Shown here: piece after piece, positions 37,692-49,242 of the stretch
Numbering within the stretch: the first letter of the stretch is position 1
Layout of the letters: each line of letters opens with the position of its first letter
Source of the DNA: Asterias rubens
Lineage: Eukaryota > Echinodermata > Asteroidea > Forcipulatida > Asteriidae
Reading direction: 5' to 3'
DNA: 64,000 nucleotides
Assembly (NCBI RefSeq): GCF_902459465.1
Contig: NC_047063.1
Span: 1,054,001-1,118,000, forward strand
The notes under the pieces: generated by a model
What the model saw: only the letters and a program-made list of their open reading frames with translations
The model's database searches: none
What the model was told of the DNA's origin: nothing
Program-made: the position numbers and the translations under genes

Positions 37692-38089
37692 TATATCTTT
37701 GCAAAGTGCAAGGAATGAGGGTTTTATAGATGTAAACTTTGCATCGGCCACAAATTTTGATTCTAACCTTACAGAATACAGCATTGTGTGTTAGCACTGT
37801 ATACTTTCCCCAAGGCATATTACTCTGGTGGGATTTGAACCCACTGCAACTCTAGGTCAGATGACTCACCAACTAGACCTTTAAGTTTTCCAGGCAGAAA
37901 AAGGCAGTTATAATCTAATATTTTAGCAGCGGGTTCCTCAAAGATTTAGATGTTAGTTCTGGGAATGAAGGTATTACATGTATTTTTGAACGAGGGTATA
38001 ATTATTATTGATTGCAGTAAATAGTACTCTTAAGGAAAGTTCCTTGGGATGTGCAAGTTTGTTGGTTGGGAATTGGCTTTAAATAAGGG

Positions 38090-38251
38090 AATCAATGTGT
38101 GGTGAAGAGGTTTTCAACCAGTGGTTTAAACCCAACGAGGCCTGATTCTTGATAATTTTACCGAGAAGAAGTCAAGATAAATTATCAAGAACCAGGCAGT
38201 CGGCGGGTTTAAACCACTAGTTGAAAACCGATTCAATACACTTTGATTCCC
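38090..38251. mobile_element. Foldback element
   Basis: Arms gggaatcaatgtgtgg..ttttcaacc..gtggtttaaaccc and gggtttaaaccac..gttgaaaacc..tttgattccc enclose a smaller inverted repeat (cttgataattttacc / aaattatcaag). It directly abuts the MITE at 38242-38611. Confidence 0.7.
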
Positions 38252-38611
38252 ATTCATAAATACCTTTTCGGTCAAAAAACATCAACACTTTTTGGTCAAA
38301 ATGTAAAATAAATCCAAACATTATAATTGTTCAATGATTTCTTTAAACGCAACACCCCTCCAGCTATGAAATGGTAAGGCCCTCTGGTAAACAACTCCTT
38401 TTAAGGAAATGCTGTGCGCGTCATGCGTATCGAGTGACGTGGCACAACTGTTCCAGCTGTTGCTCTTGACCACAGGTGCAAACTCACGTGTCAAGCCCAT
38501 GTTTCAACACTTTTTACTGGTCATTAACAAAGGTTTATACACACCCACGTGACGCGCTCTCCACCAATAGGAATAGCGAAACTGTCCGAGGTATTTATGA
38601 ATGGGAGTTAA
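38242..38611. mobile_element. Second copy of the ~400-bp MITE found in FAM72 intron 2
   Basis: Inverted ends CCCATTCATAAATACC and GGTATTTATGAATGGG. The body is about 85-90% alike by eye to 26232-26628, with small deletions. Confidence 0.75.
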
Positions 38612-39302
38612 TGCTTCATGCTGTCAGGGAACCACAAATGGATTACTACTTTTGACTGTTGGCTATATGTAGCACTTCAAAGCTGATGAGTTGCGAAACT
38701 TAATTAAAACTTTTGTTTAATTTCAAACCTTGTAGACTGCTTGAAACTTTTTGCATGTATATTCTCCCACCAATGCAGCTCAAGAATGTAGCCTCCAGTC
38801 AAGGCACTCACAGAACCCTGGATGGTTTTCACTGAAATAAAGGGAATGACACATGCAGTAAGCCCATAACACTCTGTTTATTTGTAATAATTGCAAGAGC
38901 TGAATACATTGTTTCAAGATTTAGGGTACTAGGTTTTGAATGCTTCATGCAAATAGAGCAACTATCTTTAACTGATGGCGATATCTACATCTTCAAAAGG
39001 AATAACAAGATTCTTTCTTCAAAGTATGAAAAGATATTGAAGTTGGTCTGATTTGTGAATACCGATGCTGTTGTGGTATCAGAAATTTGCCAAAAATTAT
39101 GTGGGAAGAAAGTCTTCTCAATTTTTAAAATGTTGAACATTCACCTCAAACCAAGCTGACTGTTGTTGACTTTCCACACCTGCATCCTTCAGATCTATTG
39201 ATGCAGCTCCAAACAGTTCCAGTTGTTGCCACCACTGCACAGAAGAATGTAGGCTTCAGTCAAGGCGCTCACACAACCCTGGGTACCCTGAAATGAGATG
39301 AC

Positions 39303-39566
39303 TTACAATAGATTAACAGGGTGCTGTGGTGCAAGGTGCTGTCAATCAAACCAGGATTACCAGGGGGGACAACCCTTCTCTTTTAATGCATGGAGCTCTT
39401 TTACGTGCATTACACAACACACGGGACCAACAGCTTTACGTCTCATCCGAAGGACACAGCACTAATGGTTTAAACTTAAAAGTGTCTTGCTTATTAAAAA
39501 AGGACACACACTCAGCTGATCAGAAATACCAGAGCTCGAGTCTGGTGCTCTTCTCGGCCACCACAC
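39303..39566 (-). mobile_element. Class II tRNA-like SINE, B-box region deleted
   Basis: Minus-strand head gtgtggtggccgagaagagcacc, then body 'gcaagacactttt' and 'ttggtcccgtgtgttgtgtaatgc'. The duplicate at 50283-50455 is shorter. Confidence 0.7.
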
Positions 39567-40067
39567 TTTGAAAAGTTGTGGTTAGTTGCACGAAAAGCTA
39601 GAGTGATTAAGGTATTATCTTCAACTACAGAAATAGAACAACACGCCTTGAAATGACCCCCACTTGCCGCAGTGCCTTTACTTTTGCCGTGGTGCCCTTT
39701 GCAAAGTTCAAATACAAATTTACATTTCCCTCATAGAAGTGCCCCTTACCAGAGGAAAATTGAAGTGCTCCTTCGAGAGCGAAAACCAATGCCTGTAAAC
39801 AATTGATGTTGAAACAAATATAGATTGCCTTGTAGAATGACAATTGAGATAATACTTTTAACTACCAGATAAACTAAAAAGTTTAGTCATTTGAGAGGTT
39901 ACAATATTGTAACTGTATTGATACACAATTTCTTTTTTTAAACTTAGCAGTAAAATAGAATTTTTTGAAATGTTCATGATCTTCCAAATGTCATATAGTT
40001 GTCTTGAGTATTTTTTCAATTAACTAAGTAGTTTCAGAAACTCATCTTACATAAACTTATGCATTAC

Positions 40068-42403
40068 CAAACCTTGGTTAGACCACAGTCCCTGTGGGTA
40101 GACATCACTCCAGCTGCACAAGCAAGTTCATCACTTCAAGATGGCAAAACATTACCTGCATCTTGGGAAGAAAACTATCTAGAAAGGTTAGCATTTGAGG
40201 GGTCACATCATGCCATAGCGTGATTTACACCATGAGTTTACCCTGAGACCTTACCAAACCTGTCATTATGTATGGTGCCAATGAGTTAGCCACCAATGTG
40301 CAGTCACCTGTCACAGCATCGGCATTAGGAAGAATCGGTTATACTGTGAAAAACAAGAAAATGGTTATTGGCTGAAAAGGAAGAGGTTAGAGACCTGTGG
40401 AAGTAAGAGCTGCAAAAATGGTTAGAATTCAGCTGTGGAGAAAAAGTGTTAGTTTCTTTCTCACTTACCAATACTTTACCCGTCGTGAATAACTTGACCT
40501 TTGCTTGAAAACGCTTGACCTCACTGAACCCTGATCATCAGTGACATCGAAGGGAGAATCGTCATCGTCTACCATAGAGCTACCAATTATGCAGTAAACC
40601 TGCTAGAAAAGGGAGTTAATCTTATCTCTAGGCCAACACTATTATTAACTCTAGGCCTACACTTACCACTAATACATACCTTCAGGAATCAAAGGCATCA
40701 GTGTTCTCAGTGGTTGCTCTCTCTCTCTCTGTTTCATCATGGAGAATAAAATATCCCGCTCTTGTTGTTTCATCTTTTTCCATTCCTGTTGTTTTATTTT
40801 TTTGTTCTTTTGACGCAGCGCTCAAAAACTAATTCATTGCAGTAGTTTTGGTACATAAATCCCGAGGGCTATGAACAGATTTGTTTGGGTGGAAGTTAAC
40901 TAATTTTGTAACAACTTGTTTTTATTTTATTGTTTCTTGACAACTTTGCTGAGGTTGTGTATGTTGTATTTTTCTTACTACAATTTATGTTCAAGGACTT
41001 TGGGTCATATACTCAAAGAAAATAAGCTACACATTCAGAACTGATGAATGCTGTCATTAGGAATATTATGTATATTAATTTAGTATGTATGATAATACTC
41101 CTAAATCAAACATGGATCATAAAAATGAATGCAGATTGGACAGGAATCTAATTTCAGGTTATGCTCACTACTATATAGTAGGCAGCGGTTTGTTATAGTT
41201 AAAAATCTACACCCAGAATTGATGTAATGATGATATTAGGAGTATGTTAATAGACATTTAGCCTGTCTATATTGTTTATTTTTAATACTCCTAAATCAAA
41301 CATTGATCATCAAACAGTAAAAAAAGAAGAAGATTTTTAGGGGAAGATTCACCCAATCTCTCTTACTAAACTTATTTGTAGGCTGTAGGCTTTCAACCTA
41401 AAGATATTTATTTTGATTTTCAAACAAATTAATCATGACAATTGTATACTAAACATGACAACTGACGACTTTGAAGTTTCAAACCCAAGAAATTTCCAGA
41501 AAGACTTGTCTTCTAATTAAAAAGCATCATTGGCTTCGACCAATATGCACTACAAGAAATACCAAGACAGAGTGAAGTCACATTGAAAGCTCAACAAAAT
41601 GTGGGACAACATCGACAAGTTCATCGTAGATTATCTGGTGGGGACAGGGGCTGTAAAACAAGGGTGGGAACCTGCAAGAAATGGGTTAGATCTTCGCTTA
41701 CCGTCTTCCAATCTTGTCTTTGTCTTTCATTGGACGATATCCAATGCCACATCCCCATACCACAGAATCCATAGATAACTCTCATCAGACAAGTCTATCA
41801 ATACTTAGCACAGGAAACGTTCTGCCTTGAATCTTGACTTGAACACGGCAGCTCCGCGGTCCGGGTGCGCCTCTCAGCTCAACAAGGTGGGCTAGTCGTT
41901 CCCCGACTCGGTCCACATCAGTCAGCAAGGCCCGGTTACAGCTTACTGACGAAAAGTACAGTTGGAATACAACCCCTATCCTCAATGCTACAGTTCTAGT
42001 TCATATTGAAGGGGTTTATTTATAAGGTTAAATTTCAAACGTAGGCATTGAGGTTTTGTGCATGAATGTTCACCAACATTCAACAAGATGTTGTTAGAGG
42101 AGCTCTTGGCTTCGGTCGTGCATCTTTTACACTGCAATCAGTCCGCGTTCAATCACTGGAGCACTCTTTAGCCACACTCTCGTGCTCAACATTGAAGTTA
42201 AATATTGTCTAATAGTTCACTTCTATAAAGTCGGTAGTCCGAGTTAAAGTTAACTCCATGGAACTTACGATATGCACTGAAGGGCTCAACAGTGATTTCT
42301 TCTTTAGTCTGCAATTTTTGTAAAGAAAACTTTTTTCTTGCAAGTGAAAGAATTGCTCACCACTCTCTCTGTCCATCCTTTCTCTATGCTCAGCAAACTC
42401 CAT
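40068..42403 (-). pseudogene. Unidentified minus-strand multi-exon locus, copy 1 (degenerate or non-coding)
   Basis: A series of segments with canonical signals runs down the minus strand: about 42403-42361 (donor GTGAGC); 42308-42269 (donor GTAAGT); 41772-41702 (donor GTAAGC) and 41650-41578 (acceptor TTGTTTTACAG); 40820-40680 (donor GTATGT); 40599-40469 (acceptor TTTTCTAGCAG, donor GTAAGT); 40343-40255 (acceptor TTTTTCACAG, donor GTAAGG); 40155-40068 (acceptor ATGCAG, donor GTAATG). Two look protein-coding: a Lys/Gln-rich helix (KKMKQQERDILFSMMKQRE) and an acidic-then-basic segment (MVDDDDSPFDVTDDQGS). Phases do not join without shifts and an in-frame TAA opens 40343-40255. I recognise no family. 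It is either a decayed gene or a spliced non-coding RNA. Confidence 0.4.
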
Positions 42404-42629
42404 GGTCTTAGTCGACTGTGTCCTTCAAAACTCAACCAAGGCTATCAAATGCTGCAACAATTATTGTCAATATTTCTTGAACACATTATCAGCAAAAACT
42501 ACTTATTTTGTTCGGTAAAGTTCACCCAAAAGAAAACGCGACGTCCAAATCCAGCGCTGGAGCCCAGAGGTAGGGCCCATCCTTCATGCAGTCCACGCGT
42601 ACTGAAAATGGCCTGTCAAATTGTCGTCT

Positions 42630-42940
42630 GCCCGCACGCGCCCACACGAGCCCACATGGAAGCATGTGCCAATAACTGTGTCATTTGCATAATTACACCT
42701 GCGGAGAAAACAATCAGTGAATCTGATTGGATAATTACACCCGTTGAAATCACCTGATTGGAGGATCCAACTCTTGAGAACAACAACCGCCCACGTAAGC
42801 CCACATGGAAGCATGTGCCAATAACTGTGTCATTTGCATAATTACGCCTGTGTGGAGAAGACAATCAGTGAATCTGATTGGATATTCACACCTGTTGAAA
42901 TCACAATCGGTGAATCTGATTGGATGATCCTAACCTTGAC
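42630..42940 (-). promoter_or_regulatory. Promoter-like cluster of octamer and CCAAT boxes upstream of the unidentified locus, copy 1
   Basis: Two tandem versions of a ~145-bp unit each carry the octamer ATTTGCAT (ATGCAAAT on the minus strand, near 42685 and 42831) and 'aatctgattgg' inverted CCAAT boxes. Further GATTGG sequences lie near 42757 and 42920. The cluster lies just 5' of the first exon-like segment read on the minus strand. Confidence 0.4.
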
Positions 42941-43590
42941 AATAACAAACTCGCGTGTGGTCACTCTGCCCATTTCAACTGCGCAGTTACCCTGATTATC
43001 CAGGGACTTCGATGCTTACCTGGTTAATAAATAACAGCGTAATATAGAGCATGGAGGAATAAATTAGTCTAATTCCTCCATGTAAAGAGCAATTGAATTT
43101 ATTGTCCTTATGTATTACCGTACAAGGGATAGGCTTGAACACAATAAGAAATTGGACAATTTAGACAAAATCTTGCAATCCATGGTGCGAGAATGTTTTT
43201 CGAATTAAGGTGGAGCGGGGGCCGAGTTGAAGACTTGGGGCAATGTAGTGTATCGAAACATCCATTTGCTCATTTGTTATACACAACAATGTGCTGTAGG
43301 ATGGGATGGGTGGAGGCCTGAGGGGGGCTCAACCTTACCACAACAGAATAATTTCTGAAAAAGCAGCTTCAGAAGTTGTCCACACACTGGGCCAAATTTC
43401 CAAATTTCATAGAACTGCTTAAGCATTATAATTATGCTTACTAGGTTGCCGTCCACATTGTTAAGAAGGAGACATTTGGGTCATGTTCAGTCCAAGTGCT
43501 TAAGAACACGAGTGGCATTATAAATTATAATTTGGAACTATAGAGGGCGGTATATAAGATAAGTGGTCTACTCCCAGCACACGAGTCTTA

Positions 43591-43800
43591 ACGTGGGCCC
43601 AATTTCCTGCGCAAGCACATAATCTTGCTTGGCAAAAACAGGTTATCATACAACATTCCATTAAGTTTATTCTGTTGCGACAGTGGTGCCCTACTCATTT
43701 TGGCTAAGCATAGAAATGAAGTTGTCAAGTAGTATTTTCTGCTCATTTCTGCTAAGCAAAGAAACATTAGCAATATCTGTGAAAATAAGCCCTGATTCTT
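43591..43800. mobile_element. 'gggcccaatttc' element, copy 1
   Basis: It begins gggcccaatttcctgcgcaagc and contains 'cttgcttggcaaaaacaggtta' and 'ctcatttctgctaagcaaag'. Its duplicate is at 53985-54235. Confidence 0.55.
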
Positions 43801-44092
43801 GACCTCTTCCAATAAATAATAATAATAATAATATCCCAGGATTGAGAAGGGATTTCTTCTTTGTTACTTTTGTAGCCTTCACCTCAAGTGCCCCCCCCCC
43901 CCCACACACACACACCTTAGTTGATGTCCATTTCTTCAACGATGCTCCATCTGTTCCCATCACCAACATACTATTCAGACTTTTGACGATATAAAAATCG
44001 CACTAGTAAAATATTTTATTTCATGTGCTTGCTTTTGGCACCCCTGAACAGACACTATGTTGATAAATTAGGAAGATCACAAAAATAGGGAT

Positions 44093-44260
44093 GGATAGCT
44101 TAGTTGGTAGATCACTGGCTTGTTAATCATCCGAAGGTTGTTGGTTCAAGTCCCACTCAAGTAAATTTGTCTTTGTTCCAAGTCAGTTCCCCTGTGGTTT
44201 ATAATACTCGTTTGTAGCTTTTAAATTTAAGTACAACAAAACTAAGTATGCTTGCTAGAC
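44093..44260 (+). mobile_element. tRNA-derived SINE head
   Basis: ggatagcttagttggtaga (A box) and ggttcaagtccc (B box) occur 35-40 bases apart, with a GTT in the anticodon position. The acceptor stem does not pair well, so it is a SINE head or tRNA relic rather than a working tRNA. Confidence 0.55.
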
Positions 44261-44721
44261 TAAGATTACCAGCCAAAGTACCATGTCATGTGTACAATGT
44301 GTACATGGTTTCCTGCACATTTCCGCTTAGCACAAATTGGTAAGCAATATTTTTGCTTAAGCAGCTCTTTGAAGTTGAGCCATGGTCTCAGTTCATGTAA
44401 CATTTAATTGATTGGTCTGAAATTTGATACATTGAACTACTCAAGTATACAGGTATGATTATTCAAGTAAGCTTAGTCCACAAGCAAACAAACATTAACC
44501 AATAAGTAAATACACAAATAAACACACAAATAAAGGAACAAAAAAACACAGATTCTTTTAATTGGTTTATTTCTTTTGAAGAAATCTTCAGAAATTAATG
44601 AATACACATTTTGAGTATGGATCGGAAATGTAAACCTGTATAAAAACTGTCAACAACAGAAATGTTTTAAACTAAACTCATGGGGGGGGGGAGGACACAT
44701 TTTACTATCAATTTTGCTTAA

Positions 44722-45050
44722 AGGCACTGGGCACTATTGGTAACTACTCAAAGTAATTGTTAGCATAAAAACTGACTGCAACTGAGCAATGGAGAGCTGT
44801 TGAAATGATAAAATATTTTGAGAAATGGCTACCTCTGAAGTAGTTCTTGAGAAAGAGGTAATTTTTCACACAAATAATAAAAGGCTTCAGCTGAAGCCTT
44901 TTGTTTAGCATCTGAAAGCACACAAAGTTGTGCACTATAGGGTGTTATATCTTTCATTATTTTCATGCAACTTTGAGGACCAATTGAGCCAAAAATATCA
45001 CAGGTTTTGTTATTTTATGCAACAGTTGGGATACACCAGGTGAAAGTACT
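44722..45050 (+). mobile_element. TTAA-type MITE (CACTGGACAC family), right end lost
   Basis: It is preceded by TTAA (44718-44721) and starts aggcactgggcactattgg. It contains the family's internal foldback (aaggcttcagctgaagcctt). A second MITE (45051-45230) sits in its right part, at the 'gtact|ggtc' point. Confidence 0.75.
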
Positions 45051-45230
45051 GGGGTGGATTTCACAAAGGTAGTCCTAACTTAGGACTAGTCCTAGGCAAT
45101 GCTAAGAGAATAGGACTGGTCCTAAGTTAGGACCAGTAACCCATCCTAACTTAGGACTGGTCCTATCTCTTAGCATTGCCTAGGACTAGTCCTAAGTTAG
45201 GACTACCTTTGTGAAATCCACCCCTGGTCA
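45051..45230. mobile_element. Near-perfect 180-bp hairpin MITE
   Basis: Arms of about 80 bp (ggggtggatttcacaaaggta...ctaagag and its inverse) are built from 'cctaacttaggac' and 'ctagtcctaggca' blocks. It is nested in the preceding TTAA-type element. A 3-bp CTG duplication is possible. Confidence 0.85.
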
Positions 45231-48200
45231 CACAAATTCCAGAGTATTAAAATGGCATACATAAAACCTACACATTTTAGGAACAAAGATAAATATAAAT
45301 TTTACATAGAGTGAGATAAAGACTATGTTACCGTTTCTCTTTCATTTATTGCAAGACCAGCTGATAACTATTGTTTCATGCAGGAAAGAGGGTGCCATTT
45401 TTTGTTCAATGCTGAAACACAAACAGATTAGTAAATATTGATTCAGTAACCCCTTCGAGAATATCTGTCACGTTATGAGCAGTACCAAGTTAATGGTCAA
45501 CCTTGATTCGATAGTCGACCTTCATGCATGATGGGAGATAACAACAATTTTAACTTCTGTTTCAACTTACAAAAATGGCAAATTTGAGAGCCTGTAAAAG
45601 CAGATTAAAAGTCTTGAAATGGAAGAGCATTGATCTCAAATAAAATCTGCTTCATTTGAGGTATTACTTTGTTCTTCAATGTACAGGGAATATTATAGCT
45701 CTGTCAGCACTATATAAAATAGTGAAAAACATTGGGGTGCATGAGTCGAGGCAAATTCGAAAAAGTTGTAATTTGTCAACATTGATTGTTCTGAATGTAC
45801 AAGGGTCTGCCTTTGTTGACTTCTACACCTGCATCCTCCAGATCTATTGATGCAGCTCCAAACAGGTCCAGTTGTAGTCACCACTGTACACTACAATATA
45901 GCCTTCAGTCAAGGCGCTCGCTGCAACCCAGATGGTTTACACTGAAAGGGAAGAGATTACATAAAGTGAGGCACAAACTTTGTTACTAAAGTAATGAGGG
46001 AATTCTTTTTGATTGCAGAAAACAGTACTCCTCAGACAAGTTTCTTGCGATGTGCAAGTTTGTTGGTTGGGAAGTTGGTATAGATTGGAGCAATGTGGGG
46101 TTAAGATTGGAGCAATGTGGAATCAAAAAGTTTAAATAATTTTCTCTTTTCTGACAATTTCTCAGATTGTGTTCCCACTGGGATTATTGTTCCTGCCAAG
46201 ACATAACCACTCTGGATTTCGGGGTTGTCTAAAAAACGCAACTACATTTTTTATTGAAATTTTCAGATGTTGGTTTTATTGAAAACACCTTCATTTGTAA
46301 AACAATTGAATGATTCCAAAAACAAAAGGAATGCTTTGCCTCTACTGAGGTAAGTGAACTTTGTTTAATAGACAACCGAGACGAACATAACAACAAATTC
46401 CTCTTCTGTTTCAACTTGAAAGTTTCATGTTTGAAAGCCAAGAAAAACCATGGAAAATTTTTGAGCTTGGAGAACATTGATCTAAAATGTCCGATTCTTT
46501 TGAGGCAATACTCTGTTCTTCATTGTACCAGGTGTATTTTAGCAGTCTGTTTATTTTTTTGTTTAACCTGGAGTGGTTGTGTGTTTTACAACCAAAATTA
46601 ACAAATTGAAATTTTTAAACAATGTTTACTTTGAGTTGCTCCTTACCACAAGGTCTGCTTTGTTGACTTCTATCTACCACTAGAATGTAGCCTTCAGTCA
46701 AGGCGCTCACTAGACCCTTGATGGCTCTCACTGAAAGGAAGGAGATGCCATACAAAGTGAGAAACAGATTTGGTACTACATCATTGCAACAAATTGCAAG
46801 GAATGGGGGAATTATTTGTGATTGCAGAAAACAATACTCCTCAAGTTTCTTGAGATGTGCAAAATTGCCATAAAGCATGCCATTTTGAGAAGCATTTCAC
46901 TTTGAAGTAATGTGCTGCTGGGATCGTGGTTATGTAACAAGATCAATTTTTTAGACCCAAAATTTGAATCTAAAAGTGTTATTGTGGTATTTTTTGGATG
47001 AGACAAAGACTCTGTTACCGTTTGTCTTTCATTTATTGCAAGACCAACTGATAACTATTGTTTCATGCAGGAAAGAGGGTGCCATTTTTAAATGCTGAAA
47101 CACAAACAGATTAGTAAATATTGATTCAGCAACTGCTTCCAGAATATCTGTCATGTTATGAGCAGTTCAAAGTTAATGGTCAACCTTGATGCGATAGTCG
47201 ACCTTCATGCATGATGGGAGATAACAACAATTTTCACTTCTGTTTAAACTTACAAAAATGGCAGATTTGAGAGCCAAGAAAAACACATAAAACGTCTTGA
47301 AATGGGAGAGCATTCATCTAAAATAAAATCTGCTTCATTTGAGGCATTACTTTGTTCTTCAATGATAGGGCAAATTGAATAGCTAAGTCCGTCAACGCTT
47401 TTTACAAATACATTTGGGTGCTTGAGTCAAGGCAAATTTGTAAAAAGGTGTAATTTGTCAACTTTGATTGTTCTGGCTGAACAAGGGTCTGCCTTTGTTG
47501 ACTTCTACACCTGCATCCTCCAGATCTATTAATGCAGCTCCAAACAGCTCCACTTGTAGTCACCACTGCACACTAGAATGTAGCCTTCAGTCAAGGCACT
47601 CCCTGCACCCTGGATGGTTCTCACTGAATGGAAAGAGATTACATAAAGTGAGGAACAGACTTTGTTACTACATCATTGCAACAAATTGCAAGGAATGGGG
47701 GAATTCAGACAAGTTTCTTGAGATTACAAGTTTGTTGGTTGGGAAGTTGGTATAGATGGGAGCAATGTGGGTTTAGATGGGAGCAATGTGGAATCAAAAA
47801 GTTTAAACTTTTTTCTCTTTTCTCACAATTTGAGGGGTAGCACCTAAAGATCTGATAGAGTAGATGTTGCTTTTCAATGTATAAGGTCTGCCCCAAATGT
47901 GATAATTGTTCCTGCAAAGACATAACCGCTCTGGATTTCGGCGTTATCTAAAAAATGCAATTGTGAGATGTTGATTTTATTGAAAACACCTTCATTTATA
48001 TAGGATTAAAAGAATTTAATGATTCCAAAAACAGAAGGAATGCTTTGCTTTTACTGAAGTAAGTCAACCTTGTTTCAACAGACAACCGAGGATAGATGAC
48101 AATTCATCTTCTGTTTCAACTTGAAATGTCTGATTCTTTGAGGCAATACTCTGTTCCTTATTGTATCAGGTATATTTTAACCTGGCGTGGTTGTGTGTTT

Positions 48201-49194
48201 TCAAAACCAAAATTAATAAATTGAAACTCTAAAACAATGTTTACTCCGAGTTGCTCCTTACCACAATGTCTGCTGTTGTTGACTTCTATAGCTGCATCCT
48301 CAAGATCTACCAATGCAGCTCCAAACAGCTGAAGTTGTAGTCACCACTGCACACTAGAATGTAGCCTTCAGTCAAGGCACTCCCTGCACCCTGGATGGTT
48401 TCACTGAAAGGACAAAGACTTCATAAAATTAAAAACATACTTTTTTTACTAAGCATCTTTGCAGCAAGGTGCAAGGAATGTGGGAATTACTTTGGGTTGC
48501 AGAAAACAGTCCTTCTAAGATAAGTTCCTTGAGACGTGCGGTTTGAGATGGGAACTTATACTTCATGTTTTCACTTCATGAATTCAGTATATACTGTTGG
48601 TTGCATCTAGAACTTCAATTTGATAACATATTGTATAGGAAGAACTTCTCTTAAAAAGTTTCAATAATGCATTATTGCAAACTTAGGGGCCATTCAGAAT
48701 CATCAATATTGAAAAGTTTTTTCACAATTCTTTTTCACAATTCTGTTTCAACTTGGAAATTGCATGTTTGAGAGCCAAGAAAAGCCATTAAGATATCTGC
48801 ATCCTCTAAGGCATTTGTTCTTCAATATATCAAATATTGAAGAGTCTGTCAATTTCTTTTAACAAAGTCCGAGGTGGGTTAAGTGGGTTTCAAAACAAGA
48901 TGAAAATGGTTTGAAATTGTGATATGATTACTCTGAGTCTGAGTTGCCCCTAACCACAAGGTCTGGTGTTGTTGGCTTCTACACCTGCCTCCTCCAGATG
49001 ACCTTATGCAGCTCCAAACAGCTCTAGCTGTAGTCACCACTGCACACTAGAATGTAGCCTTCAGTCAAGGCATGCGCTGAACTCTGGAAAGAGATTGACA
49101 TAAAGTAAACAAAAAGAATTAGCTGTTGCAAACTGCTTACCAGCCAAAAAACCTATGGTACAAATGCAAACAGTAGTAAATGGCCTATTGTTTG

Positions 49195-49242
49195 GACCCT
49201 AGCAGAGTCTTTCTCAAATTCGAGAAAGACTCTGCTAGGGTC
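49195..49242. repeat. Perfect hairpin, 21-bp arms and 6-base loop
   Basis: GACCCTAGCAGAGTCTTTCTC, then aaattc, then its exact inverse. Imperfect inverted symmetry extends outwards (ggcctattgttt / aaacagcaggc), so it is probably the centre of a foldback element. Confidence 0.85.

Larger units (their letters stand above)
32373..43890. repeat. Tandem segmental duplication, copy 1 (about 11.5 kb)
   Basis: Start, order and end match copy 2 (44370-54340). Examples: 'gccatggtcttt..catgtaacattttaatgattggtctg' at 32.39 and 44.39 kb; 'tagaaaggttagcatttgagg' at 40.18 and 51.08 kb; 'gcaagaaatgggttagatcttcgc' at 41.67 and 52.48 kb; 'ccaggattgagaagggatttcttct' at 43.84 and 54.27 kb. Differences include private mobile elements in each copy. 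Confidence 0.8.

Noticed and set aside
41578-41772. Two-exon 47-residue protein on the minus strand
   Set aside because: It joins nicely in copy 1, but the second copy has one extra base before the donor and loses the frame, so conservation does not support it as a protein.
41785-41985. Retroelement protein fragment on the minus strand
   Set aside because: The frame reads like protein (VQVKIQGRTFPVLSID) but has no protease or transcriptase motif, and copy 2 has a 20-base deletion; treated as part of the unidentified locus.
44095-44168. Functional tRNA-Asn gene
   Set aside because: A and B boxes exist but the acceptor stem is poorly paired and a SINE-type body follows.
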